This document shows positions 10,253 to 23,199 of a DNA stretch of 64,000 nt, one piece after another; position 1 is the first letter of the stretch, and each line of letters opens with the position of its first letter. Where the stretch lies: positions 527,542 to 591,541 of the forward strand of contig MNCI01028403.1 of the NCBI GenBank assembly GCA_015680685.1. Direction: 5' to 3'. A program made the position numbers and the translations under genes. Below the pieces are notes generated by a model. The model was not told where the DNA came from. It ran no database searches and saw nothing but the letters and a program-made list of their open reading frames with translations. The DNA is from Gnetum montanum. Taxonomy: Eukaryota > Streptophyta > Gnetopsida > Gnetales > Gnetaceae.

Positions 10253-12990
10253 AATGGAGCTTTGCTTAATAATAGGAAAATATATATCATTCAATTCAAC
10301 TACTTGAACTTAGATATAGCCTTTAGACAATAATTGTGCCTTGTACCTAGCATTGTTAGTAGTTGGGATTTCCTTTTTCTTCTTAAAGATTCATTTACAA
10401 CCTACAAGTTTCTATCCTTTGGGTAGTTTCACAAATGTCCAAGTGTGATTCTTGTGGAGAGACTCAACTTCATCTTTCATAGTAGTTAACCATTTAGCAA
10501 AATTATCACAAGAAATAGCTTCAAAATAGGTGGCAGGCTCACCATCACAGTTTGTTTCTTGTGCCACTACTAAAGCATATGCCACCAAATCTAAATCAAC
10601 ATATTAATATGGACATTTTATTTCTCTTCTTTGCTATATGTTTGGCTATGCAATATGGCTCATCTTGCACTACATCTTCTTCGATGGAACTTGGAAACCC
10701 AACTATGCTAGGTTAGAGAAAGTATTTTGTGAAGTAGAGGCTTTCTCAATCTCCAAGTCCACTCTCTCAATTTGATTCTTTTTACTTGTATAAGAAGAAA
10801 CAAAGACCTCTTTCCTTAGATGAAGGATGAAGGACTCATCAAAGAAAACATCTTTACTAACTATAAACTTGGATGACATAGCATCAAGCACCATAATCTA
10901 TATCCCTTAACACTCGATGCATAACCAATAAAAATGCACTTCTTAGATCTAGGTTCTAATTTACCATCTTTGACATTTGCAAATGTAGGATAGCTAAATA
11001 TGTGTAAATTAGAATAGTTAGTAGATTTACCTATTCATACCTATTCTAGAATCTTAAGATCAATTGATGTATTTGAAGAGTGATTCACTATATAACTAGA
11101 TATTGAAAGTGCATTTACCAAAAATCCTTGGGTAGGCTAGAATTAGAGAGCATGTAACCAGCTTTCTCCAAAAGAGTTCTATTCATGCACTCATCCATAG
11201 CATTTTGATATGGAGTCCTAGTGACAACATGATGCTGAATAATTCCTTTATGCCTGTAAAATTCATTAAACTCACTACCATAAAATTCCAAGCCATTATT
11301 AGTTCTAAGATACTTGATTCTTTTATGAGTTTGATTTTCAACTAAGGCCTTCCATTATTTAAAGGTGAAAAACACATCATTATTTTGTTTTAAGAAATAT
11401 ACCCAAACCTTCCTAGAGTAATCATCAATGAAGGTAAGCATGTAATGAGATCCTCCTATTGAAATAGTTGGTGTAGGCCCCTAAAGATTTGCATGAATAT
11501 AATGCAAAATACCTTTTGTTTTATGAGTAGCGATAGTAAAGCTAACTCTCTTCTGTTTGTCAAAAAAAGGCTCACAAAGGTCCAATTTTGATGTAGTTTG
11601 TCCATAAAGGAGACCTCTCTTACTTAGTAGTATCAAACCCTTTTCACTCATATGTCCTGGTCTCATATGCCATAACCTAGTGACATGAAAATTTGACAAC
11701 GAAGATGTGAAAATTGTAGTTGAACTTGTAACAGAAGAACCATCCAACACATATGATTACCCTAACTTTTTAGCTTTCATTACAACTAAGGAACTTTTAA
11801 TAACTTTCAAAACTCCACCTCCATCTTGATAGTTGTACCCATTAGCATCAAGAGTACTTAAGGAGATCAAGTTTCTTTCTAAATCAAGAACATGATGGAC
11901 ATTTGAAAATGTTCTAACTACACCATCATGCATTTTCACATGGATTGTTTCAATACTAGCTATCTGACAAGATTGATTATTCTCCATCAACACAAGACCA
12001 CTATCAATTGACTAATATGTGGAAAAAATTTTGTTGGGACACATATGAAAATAACAAGAAATATCCAAAATTCATTCATGCTGAGGTGTGGACCTATTTT
12101 TAGTAACTGATAGAACATCATTCTTAGGTTAATTTTCTATAATACTAGCTTCAACATATTGCTCATTTTCCTTTTGCTCATTTTTTTAATTTTAATTTTC
12201 CTATTTAAAATAATGAGCCTTAATGTACCCTTTTCTCTTCAACATATTGCTCATTTTCCTTTTGCTCATTTTTTTAATTTTCATTTTCTCTAACAGTAAT
12301 TGCGAGTCATGTTTCTATATTTAGATCTTGATCTAGGCCTTAATTTAAAAATACTATTAGACTTTCTCTTAGTAGACCAACCTATAATAATTAAGCCTTC
12401 TTCTTGAATCTAACTGACATTATGACTAAGCTCTTTGTCAATAGGCTCTCTCGAAGACAAAACTTCTTTAACATCCTCCAAAAAATGGTATTTCTACCAT
12501 AAATCATATTTTATCTAAATTGCTTATATGATGGAGATAATGAACATAATAACATAAGAGCTTTATCTTCATCATCAAATGTAACGTCCATATTTTCTAA
12601 GTCCATAATAAGAGAAGAAAATTCATTAACATTAGTTTTAATGTATGTACCTTATCCCATATGGAGCATATATAGGCGATGCTTCAAAAAAAATTTGTAG
12701 GTGAGTCTCTTTGTCATATATAGAGATTCTAATTTGAGCCATAATGTTGTCACTATTTTTTAATGGATAACTTCTTGGAAAAATTCATTGGACAAGCACA
12801 AGTGAATGGTTGAAAGTGCTTTCTGATCCATCTCCTCTTTTTCTTCTTTAGTCATGGAAATAGGCATTTTTTCCTTTCTCAACAAAGCTTTCTATAATCC
12901 ATTTTGGTCAAAATAGCTTTCATCTTAATATGCGACAAAGCAAAACTAACATTGTGATTAAGCCATTCAATATCAAACTTTGTCATCATA
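10253..12990 (-). pseudogene. E1 gag, protease/pre-integrase, integrase and RT 5' part
   Basis: Minus-strand copia polyprotein, heavily decayed. Gag lies at about 12,100-12,990. The protease/pre-integrase segment at 11,757-11,993 carries VHHVLDLERNLISLSTL. The integrase zinc region follows at 11,481-11,750 (RLWHMRPGHMSEKGL, then LCEPFFDKQ). Integrase core pieces run down to about 10,900, and the first part of RT lies next to the E4 duplication (ARYKAQLLSKGY and VKQSSIHVFLALV across the insertion point). Stops and shifts are frequent. Joining the two sides of E4 across one copy of ACATG keeps the RT frame, which confirms the nesting. Confidence 0.87.
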
Positions 12991-12997
12991 CTGAAAT

Positions 12998-13009
12998 GCT
13001 CTAATACCA
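12998..13009 (-). promoter_or_regulatory. E1 primer-binding site (tRNA-iMet type)
   Basis: On the minus strand TGGTATTAGAGC differs by one base from TGGTATCAGAGC, the standard plant copia primer site. It lies two bases inside the 5' LTR. Confidence 0.8.
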
Positions 13010-13011
13010 CT

Positions 13012-13507
13012 TCTTAGGATTTAGAGTAAACCCATAGGATAGGATTAGAAGATTTCATTAGAGATTAAGAACATTAGCAAAACAAAAAGAAGAAAAATAC
13101 TAAGATTTATGTGGTTCAACTTATATTATACTTTTATGAGTAAAGGATAAGCTTGAATTCTTCTATAATATGGAGGGACAATTACAAGAGGAGAATCCCC
13201 AACCACAAATTACTTGTAACTCACAACCATAATTGAGGCACACTTTCTTCCTTACAGGCTTCTTTGCTTTTTAACTTACTTTCCTGTTACAAACATGGGC
13301 CTTAAGCCCTTTATATAGAAGTATTATAGATAATACAAGAAGCCATGAAACCATTGGTTGATGATGATTTTACAATATAAGAAGCCATGAAACCATGGGC
13401 TATTGTTGGTTTTATAATATAAGGAACCATGAAACCATGGGCTATTGTTGATTTTAGCAAACCATGAATACAAACAAAAGGCCAAAAAAGTCAAGACATA
13501 CCTAACA
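13012..13507 (-). repeat. E1 5' LTR
   Basis: Partner of 1081-1526. The first base pair of the terminus is changed (TC for TG). It is 50 bp longer than its partner, 42 bp of which is one extra unit of a direct repeat anchored at 13,341, 13,383 and 13,425. Confidence 0.92.
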
Positions 13508-13512
13508 AAAGA

Positions 13513-13585
13513 CAAAATTAATCTCATCAATTGGGTATTAATTAAGAATCACTAAAACTTGATTATTTAAATATTTATAGAATCA
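13513..13585 (+). pseudogene. Receptor-like kinase exon, continuation after E1
   Basis: After one copy of the target duplication is removed, the Asp codon split at 1080 closes and the frame reads on as KINLINWVLIKNH before a stop (13,513-13,554). Receptor-like kinases of this group have a comparable segment (NLVxWAxP) right after the PPID motif. The last 30 bases before E2 are AT-rich and may be the start of an intron. The segment is short, but frame continuity across a 12.4-kb element makes it convincing. Confidence 0.75.
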
Positions 13586-13590
13586 TTGTA

Positions 13591-14456
13591 TGATGAGTGA
13601 TGGAGTAGTCCAACACCCAACCATAGAATTGATGGGTGTTCACACATTACCAGATCATAATCTATAGACGAGGCAATGTAATTATACTAGCAATTGGTTT
13701 AGGTTTTTAGATTGTTGTCATTCCACATGGAGCTAGTGAAATCTATGTGCATGGTTTAGCTCACTGTGAGGTATATGATGGCTATTATTGTTTGGACATT
13801 GTTTCTCTTAGTAAACATGGTTAAGATGAAAATATTTTCTAAGTCTAAGTAAAATATAAACAAATCTATTCTATCCTATGGAAATGGATATCCATTCCTA
13901 ATTTTTCATACATGTCTTAGGCTTATGTAACCATTACTAGATGAACCAAGTGATAACACTATTGAATTACTAAATGAACATAATTTATGATTGAAATCAA
14001 GTCATATCCATTCTGCATCCTAACAACAATAAAAGTAAAGTGCATGGAATAGTAAAACATTAACTAGAAAAGTAGTAATTAGTAGTCTAAGCAAAAACAG
14101 TAAACATTATTTTATGTAAAGCAACAAACTAGGAGAATGTTGCAATAGTATGAAATAGCTTGATCTTTATTGTTGGTCACACTTATGTCAAAGTACAAGA
14201 TGTTTGATTAAAGACTCTATTTACTAAGTCACACTACACTATGGATATGTATACTTCTAAGTACTTAAGACTAAATTCATGAAAACAAACTGAAAGAGTT
14301 CTATTCCTATGGAATGAAACTTATTATGGATCCATGTGCCTAAGTGTTGTATTTAGAGGCTAGCACACATCCCATGATATTCCATATATGATGATGTAGC
14401 TTTTTCTACGATATCAAATCTATGATATTGTTCCTTGTTAAAATTTGACTTTCTCA
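13591..14456 (-). repeat. E2 3' LTR
   Basis: It starts TGATGAGTGATGG and ends TTTCTCA, and pairs with 35,886-36,774. The GATATC-type palindromes near the right end (about 14,385-14,435) are decayed relatives of those in E4 and E5. Confidence 0.9.
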
Positions 14457-14649
14457 TACGTCCATGATTGACAAAAAACTTGTTCTTAAGTTAAAACAAA
14501 ATAAGGATAGATTCCCTTATAAAATTTGGAGGTAGATTTACATGACTAACTTAAATATATACATGATACTACTGGTTGTAGTGGTGTTTTAAAAAAATTA
14601 ATAAAAGACATTATCAAAGAAACAAAAATAAAATAAACAAAATTTGATG

Positions 14650-17370
14650 AAGTTTGATGTAGCCTAAGTAGTACATGGTGGTGGTGGCTCCTCCATCGAT
14701 TACTTTCCCTTGTCATCAGGATTCTAAAACTTGTAGATGTTAAGTAGGGCCTAAAGGTTTTCCTTCTTTTCTCTAGGGTCATGTATTGTCCTTGCCAGTT
14801 GTGCAATTTATGATAGAGATGGTACATCCCATAGATATGGTAGCTACAGAAACATCTAATTGGCCTTGATGTACCATGCCACAAATTGCCTCATCTCTTC
14901 TTTAAATGCCTTAGCCATCTTACTTAACTCTTCATAATTAAAAATTCTTTTGACCATGTTTACTACAACATCTTTCTACCCTTGGTAGACAACATTAACT
15001 AATTCTAATTCATATTTTTTCACTTAAAGCTTCTACAAAACATTTCTTTGATCTACAAACTTTTGTTCGTACAATCCATATGTGGTTGCTACTGGTTGTT
15101 GAAGCTCATTTTTTGGCCTTCCTATTGTCAACATTACCAGGTTAGCATAATGAAGGTTAGCTAACCCCATGTATTCTCTCAAATTTCCTATTTATAGATC
15201 TTTATTTTTCATCTCTACTTGATGGACATGATCATAGCTATCCAAGATGGATTATTGGTCTAGATTCTATCCTAATATGGAATTTATTTTGCTTTCATCA
15301 TCTAGTTTTCCTTCTCATTTATTTTTTTATACATGCCCACCTGATTATGGAAAATTTCTTTGAGCCCTTCATGCTTATTTTCCTTGCTTTTCCATGTGCT
15401 TATGTCAATAGTTGATTTCTGTTTGATTACACATACCTCCTCCATTGAGAGGGTTTTATTTTCTCTTACTAAGTGGCTCATATCTTTGTTGACTCTTATC
15501 ATTTGTTCTCTCAACTAATGGATGCTCTTCTCCAAGATGTTTTTTTTCCTTCTCTACATTAGTCAACCTATTATTGTATGTAACAAGTTACTTATTTTCT
15601 TCCTAAGTTGTGGTTAGTGGGTTAGCACGTGCATATGTCTATGCTTTTTCTACTGAGGCATTCCACATGAATTTCTCCTTCTCATTCTTTATTTTCTTAT
15701 TTTTCTCCATTAATAAATTGATCTATTTTATTCTAAACTCCTTCACCTAGTCAAGTGTAACATATTGTGTAGGATCCTTGCATTCAGCCCTCAGGGTTGC
15801 AAGCTCTTCTTGTAGTTTGAGAATTTCATTTTTTGCATGTTTTGCCCTAATTGAACTATAGTTACATCACTTGGTATGTCACAAATAGTTATCATGACTT
15901 GCCTACTCTGTAGTAGTTAATCTAGCAGATCTTCATGATCTATAGGAGTCATTAAGGCACTAGCTATCATTTGAGCATCTATAACTTTACTAAATCCATT
16001 GGTGGCACAATAGGTACATTAAAGGATTCCTTGATATGATCTATGATCATTTCTTCTGCTTCTACTGCATCCTGGTTCCACATAGCCATAACTATGGCTC
16101 CTTCTTTAGTTGCAATCACTTGGAATGGTGTAGCATTCCCTAAAATCTGTTGTAACCATTGGGCCTATGCTTCTAGCTATAATGATATTTTTCCACTGAC
16201 ACGATTTATGAAGAATGTTGGCTGAATGGCACTATCAATGAATCTATAGAGGTTGGCTTCCTCACATGTACCTAATTGATAGTCTCTGTGATTTGTTTCA
16301 AATGATTCATTAATGGCCTATATTCTTGTAGTGGTAGTGGTGGGACTTGTTGCTACTCTTACTTTTACTACTACTGCTGCTCTTGTTGTTGTTATTGCTC
16401 TTGTTGCTAACCATTGGGTCCTACTTGATGTTGTTGTATAGTAGTTTGTGTGGTTTCCCCAATGTCTATTTATTTTGCAATGTGATCTTTTTTTGATGGT
16501 GTTGGCATAAGCCTTTCAACATATGAAGCATTCTGAGCCTTCCTAAGGATATCATTGATGTACTCGAGGATTCTGCCACCTTTGTGTAGCTTCCTGATAA
16601 GGCAATGAATTGGAAGTATCAACTTCCCTACCTTTTTTTCTTCAAACCACCTTTGGATCTCCATGAAGTAGAGTTGTGTAAGGTTTATGTTATATTTCCT
16701 GATGAGGATTGCACTTCCTCTAGCTGCATGTGTGGATAGTTGATTTAATATTTATCTAGAAAATAGATGATATGTGTCAATTTTTAAATAAATTATCTCT
16801 TCAAGAGTTAACTCATTATGCTCATTTTCTTTGCCATATGACCTTCACAACCATAGCTTTTTGGTATCTATATCTAATCTGGTGGACAGATGTGCTACTT
16901 TTGCCCCTTCATTAGGTACATTAAGGGCTTTAGCTATTGCCTTAATGAAATAAGATATAAAGTCTCCCTCGATGTTGACCATTATATCTTCTTCTTTATT
17001 GTGCTAGAATTGATAAGTCTCCCCTAAATACCATTTTCTACTACTTGAAAGTATGGGTCATAATGGTGATGCTTGGAGTTGCATCCTCATTATTTCTAGG
17101 ATAAATTCTATGAATAGGCTAAAGTTTATCTTCATGATCACTGTAGTCAAGATCATATTCTCTTAGATGATCTAAAGGCATTTTTGTCATGGCATGAGGC
17201 ATTATTCGTGTGCTTGTGGTTCTTGTACATCCCCTAGGTCGAATTTTTGGTAGCAAGAGTTTCCTAATGGATGCTAAAAGATTGAGCCTCTGGCTTTTCA
17301 TGTTCTATTTGTGGATCTTGTTCTCCTATTTGGCCTCTTCCATGACCTCTAGGTATTTTGCTCATTGGCT
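14650..17370 (-). pseudogene. E2 additional ORF: Gln-rich and coiled-coil protein
   Basis: Sense-strand coding region between the post-integrase module and the 3' LTR, of the order of 900 codons in several frames. It begins with an ATG and MSKIPRGHGRGQ (about 17,360). A middle part has FISYFIKAIAKALNVP and RWFEEKKVGKLILPIHCLIR (about 16,600). Then comes a run of almost pure Gln/Glu codons (16,350-16,430) in which many are now stops, a stretch IATKEGAIVMAMWNQDAVEA (about 16,080), and a long charged heptad-like segment EILKLQEELATLRAEC onwards (15,830 to about 15,300), probably coiled coil. The C-terminus has MRQFVAWYIKANQ and SMEEPPPP (about 14,680). Of 12 stops I checked in two stretches, nine are TAG and three TAA, all at places where Gln fits. 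I recognise no family; envelope-like features such as a membrane span are not evident. Confidence 0.65.
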
Positions 17371-17399
17371 ATGAGATTTTTCCTATTGCTCCTCTCTTT

Positions 17400-19587
17400 G
17401 GGGCCACTACAATCATCAAGGATTTAAGAATTATTAAAATGTTTACTCTAATTTTGATAACTTATTTTCTTGCTCATACATTTAATTAGATCAAATTCTT
17501 AGCTTATTATGATTACAAATTTAGAAATTTTTTTAATAAGAAATCCCATAGGTGTTAGTTTCTTTATACTCCTTTATAGCTATTCATTTTTCTCTTATTT
17601 ATGGCTCATAATAGTTGGTATGATTTATTAAGAGGATTATTTAAGTATTTTTTTCTTCATTTTTATTAAAGATTTTCAATTTTCCCTTCATACTTATCAT
17701 TATCAGACCTTCTGGGGATTAGAAAATTCTTACTCAAATTTTAGCAATACCAAGTTAGAAATCCCCTCTTCCCATGACCAAGTTGAGAACTTCAGGATCA
17801 ACAAGGTTCAAGAATCATGCTAATTGAAGCTACGAGTGTAGAGTTATGGGTCTTTGAAATTGGGAGGTTAGAGCTCTTAGTTTGGAAGAAAAATGAAAAA
17901 AATTGTTAAGTTATGGGTCTTTGAACTTGGAAGGTTAGAGCTCTCTCCTCTTCAAAAGCTAAGAATGAAAAAAAAAATTGTTAAGTTGCCATAGTATTTA
18001 TACTTTTTATAACTATGAAATTAGAGGAGAATTTTTAAAATTTGCATTGAATTTTCATGAAACAAATAAGAAAATTAAAATATTTAGAAGATATGAAATA
18101 TGTTTAGCGGATCTTGGGCTATGAGTGATGTATATTTTTCAAGAATTTAACATAGAAAATGCATAAAGAAGGAATCTCAGTTGATGAAAGTTCATTAAGT
18201 GTTAATAAGATGGGTAATGAATTTGTGTTATTGGAATGGATGTATTGAATGTTAAAACAACTTTATATTGACATTTATTGTTGTTGGAAGGCTCAAGATG
18301 ATGTGGAATTACATACCAAGTATAAGATACAATAGTTATACAAGTGGGTCCTCCCCAAAGTAGGCTTCAACCTTTAATTCCCTTGTATAACCACACTTAA
18401 AAGTGTCCTTTGATAGTTAAGGAGTTGAATGTAACACATACTTGTTTAGCAAAACACACATGTTAGCATCATCATGTTTGGAAAATATCACTATGTTCAC
18501 AAGACCATAAGTTATAATTATTCATACAATGAGATGAGATGGACTTATAAGGAATTGCAGAAATTAGGACATGAGGTGTTTTACCATAGGCATAATAAAT
18601 TCTTGTATTTTATTAGGGGTTAAAATAATCATTAGACTTTTTATCCAAGACCTAAACCAAGTTGAGACCACATTCCAGTGACATCACATTATTTTATCTC
18701 TTTGAATCACAACTGTAAGACTACCACTATTGCAAGGACTAGCATCACTTAGCCTATTATCCAAGGAAGGAGTTCATTCATTGCATGCTTTATTATTATT
18801 ATTTTAACTCTTGAGAAGATTCCTACCTTTAGGCGTGAGTACATCTCTTTCTAATGTGACCCCCAAAAATTCATTTTGTGCATGAACTTTATTTTTATTT
18901 GTGTCAACCTTACCAAAGGACTACATTTAGGCATGGGTAATAGGTCATTCTAGTGACATCATAAGGAAACATTATTGTACTCTTAATTGCATTTTTTGTT
19001 AGATCTACAAGGATATAATATAGCCTAAGCAAAAAAGTAGAACTCACAATAGTAATCTAAAAGAATCCACAAATCCTATTGATGTCACAGCCTTGAAATT
19101 CCCTCTCGGTTCTTTACTTTTCAACCCAAGCATAATGATTACAAGTTTATTCTTAGTTTTATGATGGAAAGACGATCATTATGGCCATGGTAAGAACCCC
19201 TTGTTAATGGATTGGATGGATGAATATTGTGGCCTCACTATGCAAATTATTAGTCCCTTATGACTTGATAACATAAGGAAATATTCACCTTATTAGATTA
19301 TATCTTACCTTATTCTTAATGTGTTTTATTAGCAATCAAAATTATTTGCAAAGAAAATGAAAAAAAGTGTGAAAAGGATGAAAAAGCCAGTAGAAATGGA
19401 AAAGATGTAAAGAATGAAAAATGTTAAAAGAACAAAAAATTATTAAAGTATGAAAAATGTGAAAGAATTAATAAATTATTAAGAAATGGAAAGTTATAAA
19501 AGAATGAAATAGTAAAAAGAAAGTTAAAAGTTTAGTAAAGTGCCTATGCGTTCACATGGACACCCCTGCGACTATCATAAAGATTAG
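17400..19587 (-). other. E2 post-integrase module
   Basis: Largely AT-rich. Part of it (for example 18,340-18,420, GTGGGTCCTCC...AAAGTAGGCT, and 18,640-18,690) aligns with 4,630-4,950 of E4 and 44,140-44,460 of E5. No domain is recognised. Its retention in three elements suggests a structural or cis-acting role, which is inference. Confidence 0.5.
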
Positions 19588-20900
19588 TTAAATGAAGGAG
19601 AGAACAAATGGAAAATAGTTGGCCAAATTGGGTAGATTCATTGGAATGTTCATAGTAGAATTTGACTTGTTGAATGTTAGCAAGAATGAACTTATGTAGA
19701 TAATATGGATGGTAGATATGTAAGACACCAAATGAATAAGTGGTTTGAATAATGTATGGTCCCTTCTAAAGTGTCTAAAATCTGGCTTTTTGGAGTAGAT
19801 GATTAGGATTATAGTAAAGAACCTTGTCACCTGGTTGTATAGTTACTTTCCTTATCTATGGATTGTGCCTAAGTTTGGAGTAATTTTTGTGGACTTCATT
19901 ACTCATAAGTGCTACAAGCCTATTTTCATCTAAAAGGTTTAGATTTATGAGACATTCTTTTTGTGCTAAGCTTAGATTAAGATCAAGTTCATTGGCAGTA
20001 GTTAGAGTGTGGAGCTCTACCTGGATCAAGAGTGTTGGTAACTTTTTGGAAACTAACTCATATGGTGAGTATCTTGTAGGTAATTTCCAAGACATCCTAT
20101 AGGCCCATAGAGCATTATTTAGTTTAGTGCTCTAGTCTTTTCTAAACTTGCTAATTGTCTTAGTCAATATCCTAGTAATTTCTCACTTATTAAGTTTAGC
20201 TTGATCATTTTCTTGAGGATGATATGATGTTGTTAGCTTATGGTTCACATCAATTTGTTGCATGAAATTTTTAGATGTAGCATCAATGAAGTCAATTCCA
20301 TTATCTAATATGAGCATTCTTGGTACTCCAAATCTATTCACCACATGCTGTTGGAGGAATTTGGTAGTTGTCTTTATTGTATAGTATTTAACTAGTGCTA
20401 CCTTTGCTTACTTGGTGTAGTAATCCATTCATAATTATATATGCCTTTTCATTTGACAATGGTGTTATTGGACCCATAAAATCAATTCCCCATATATCAA
20501 AGGGTTCAAGTGGATGTATCCAGGTTATGACCCTTCATATCTAGTTGTAATTATTCCATCTCTTTGGCATCATGCACAATATTATGTAAAAGTGTGGGTG
20601 CCTCTAAATAAGGTAGGATAGAAGTATCCTACCATCATCAACTTTAGTGTTGTTCTACACCCTGCATACTGGCCACTACATGGGCCTTCATGGACATCCT
20701 GCAGGACTCTCTACTGGTTACACTCTAGCACATACCATCTGAATAATCCATCTACATAGATCTTATATATATTATCATTGATTTCCATATATATTTTTGC
20801 TCTATAAAGGAATTGTTCTTGTTGTTTTTTTCTCCATTCAATAGGAAGCTCTTGTGTTGATAGAAAAGCTAGATCTTTTGTGGTCCATTGCTTCCTTGTT
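19588..20900 (-). pseudogene. E2 integrase, decayed
   Basis: Minus-strand gypsy integrase. The C-terminal part contains LPTRYSPYELV and the segment HTLTTANELDLNLSLAQKEC (19,856-20,095). The catalytic core lies at about 20,150-20,560, with text equivalent to the E5 integrase (VVDYxTKWAE, NGxDFIDATS, TxYHPQxNGQA) but split by stops and shifts. The zinc region lies at about 20,560-20,720. The enzyme would insert element DNA into the genome; this copy is dead. Confidence 0.8.
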
Positions 20901-20947
20901 GATCTTACAGCCTTTACTATTTTGGTAAATAGATCTTCATTGGGGAA

Positions 20948-22500
20948 TCAGTTTGATAAACTTTCTATTTGATCTTCAAAATCCCATTTTAGCCATGATA
21001 GATGATTGACTACCACATTTTTTGTATTGTTTTTATCAATCATCATGATGTCAAATTCTTGTAGGACAATGAGCCATCTAATCACTTTGGGACTAACCTC
21101 TGGTTTATTCATGAAAAATGAAATAGCACTATGATCAGTATGGACATAGATTTTATAACTGAGCACGTAATGTTTGAACTTATTAAGTGTATACACCATA
21201 TCCATCATTACTATTTTAGTTGTGTTGTAGTTCAGCTATGCCTCTGTGATGCTTCTACTAGCACAATGTATGTAATAAGGTCTCTTCTCATCATCTATTT
21301 GTGTAAGTACTACACCAAGTACATAGTTTGAAGCATTGATCATGATGTGAAACGACTTGGACCAATACAGAACTTGAAGGATTGGTGTTTCAACTAGTTT
21401 TAGCTTGAGAGCTTTAAATGCCTTTTCACATGACTCTATCCATTTGAAGTATGCATCCTTCTTAGTGAGTTCAATAAGTAGTTTTGCTATTTTTCAAAAT
21501 TCTCTATAAATCTTCTATAATATCATGTGTGATCCAAGAATGATCTCACGTCTTTTACTATTTATGGCCTTTAAGTGATATTCTTTATGACTCTAATCTT
21601 CTTAAGATATACTTTGATAACTTTCTAGGAGATTTGATGTTCCAATGCTTTACTATCCTAGACCATAAGGTGGCTCTTCTAATAGTTAAACTTGAGATTA
21701 CATCTTTTTAGTACTTCCTCTAATTGGTCTACTACTTGCTTGAAATATAGCCCATATGTGAAAAAATCATCCATAAACACCTTAATGTCATTTCCAATAT
21801 GCTTTTTAAATATTTTTAGTAGTAGTCTCTAGAAGGTTTCTATCACATTACAAAGAGCAAAGGGCATCTACTTGTAGGCAAATGTTCCCCATGAACTAGT
21901 GAATGTTGTTTTCTCCCAGTCTTTAAGTGCAATGAAGAGCTAACATTTATTATATTGATCCAAAAAACTATAATACTCATGTTCTATGATGGTGCCCAAA
22001 ACCTAATTAACAAATGGAAGAGGGAAGTGATCCTTGAATGTAGCAGCATTCAACATTTGGAAGTCAATGCAAACTCACCATTTGCAATCCTTCTTTGGAA
22101 TAAGTACAAAGGGATTAATCTATTCATTATCCACAGTAGAATAGATGAATCCTACCTCTAGCAATTTCTTCAACTCTTACTTAACTACCTCTTTTAGTTT
22201 AGGATTGAGCCTTCATTAGGGTTGGTATTGTGGTTTGAATACAAGATTAGCATATATCCGAAGTTGACCAATTTGCAAATCAATTCTCATGATCTCATTG
22301 TAAGACCATGCAAATGTTGTGGACCATTTGTTAATCACCCCCAACAACTTCCTCCTCTATTATTGTTTCAAATTAGCATTGATTATTAACAACTTCTTAT
22401 TATTTAAAAACACATATTTCAATGTGGTTTATAAGGTCTCTAGTTCCAACGGTTTTGATTCCATAGTATTTGGGAACTCTAAGTGTTCCTAGTTTGTCTC
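20948..22500 (-). pseudogene. E2 RT and RNase H, decayed
   Basis: RNase H at 20,948-21,350 reads YTLNKFKHYVLSYKIYVHTD and SFFMNKPEVSPKVIRWLIVL. RT lies above it, with the catalytic box VFMDDFFTYG intact on the minus strand at 21,752-21,780, and the upstream MPFALCN-like fingers/palm text at about 21,850. Many stops. The order RT then RNase H then integrase is that of Ty3/gypsy. Confidence 0.85.
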
Positions 22501-22797
22501 TTCCTCTTGACTAATTTTTGGGTAGGAGTGTCTTTCCCTTAACTATTCTAACTTATCAATATCTTTATTTGTGCAAACAATTTGTTCTACTAGTTCCATG
22601 TATTTATTAGATTTAGTTTCTTCATTTGTGATCAGACATTAGGTGCCTTCCTATTATGTGGTTGCTACATAGAATTATTTTTTCATACATATTTATTCTA
22701 CATATTTATTGCATGCTTTGATACACTCTAGTTTGATAGCCCATATTCTTTGCATGCAATTCCATCCATTATCACTATGTGTGATACATGGAACTCT

Positions 22798-23170
22798 TCA
22801 TCTTTGTATAATATTGGCTTTATCTTCCTTGGAAATCTTCAAGGATAAGTCATGAATTCCAAGCTTAGAATTGATAGTGCTAAGCCAAGATCTTTCCATG
22901 ATAATTGGAAATTCTCCCTTATTTTTTTCAACATTGATTACTAGAAAATCCATAAGGTAAGACCAACCATTAATGGTTGTAATCACATCATTCCCTTATC
23001 CTAGTGGAACTATGATTGACTTGTTTGCAATCTCTAATTGGATATTGCTCTTCTTTAATGACATTATTTTCCAAGCATGATACATGTCTTTTGGGATTAG
23101 GTTTACTCCTAAACTACAATCAAGAAGAGTTTTACATGGTTTTTGCCCTATTATTTAAAGGTAAACTAAG
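22798..23170 (-). pseudogene. E2 protease
   Basis: Minus-strand retropepsin. The active site reads LLDCSLGVNLIPKDMYHAW (Asp kept), followed by KKSNIQLEIANKSIIVPLG and, at 22,798-22,986, a C-terminal part with IIMERSWLSTINSKLGIHDL. It is the homologue of the E4 and E5 proteases, which have Asn in place of the catalytic Asp. Confidence 0.82.
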
Positions 23171-23199
23171 GGACCTCTTAGATCAGTTCACTTTTCTGG

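Larger units (their letters stand above)
1081..13507 (-). mobile_element. E1: Ty1/copia LTR retrotransposon, nested host of E4
   Basis: Complete but decayed copia element on the minus strand. The LTR at 1081-1526 is the 3' LTR and the one at 13012-13507 is the 5' LTR. Flanking 5-bp duplications are AAGGA (1076-1080) and AAAGA (13508-13512), one mismatch apart. A primer site of initiator tRNA-Met type (TGGTATTAGAGC on the minus strand) lies at 12998-13009, and a polypurine tract (AAGGTGGAGATT on minus) abuts the 3' LTR at about 1527-1540. The domain order on the minus strand is gag, protease/pre-integrase, integrase, RT, RNase H, as in copia. Gypsy element E4 (2908-10247) interrupts RT. The insertion lies in the coding part of a kinase exon. 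The lineage is probably Tork/Tnt1-like, a guess from the RT and RNase H wording. Confidence 0.92.
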
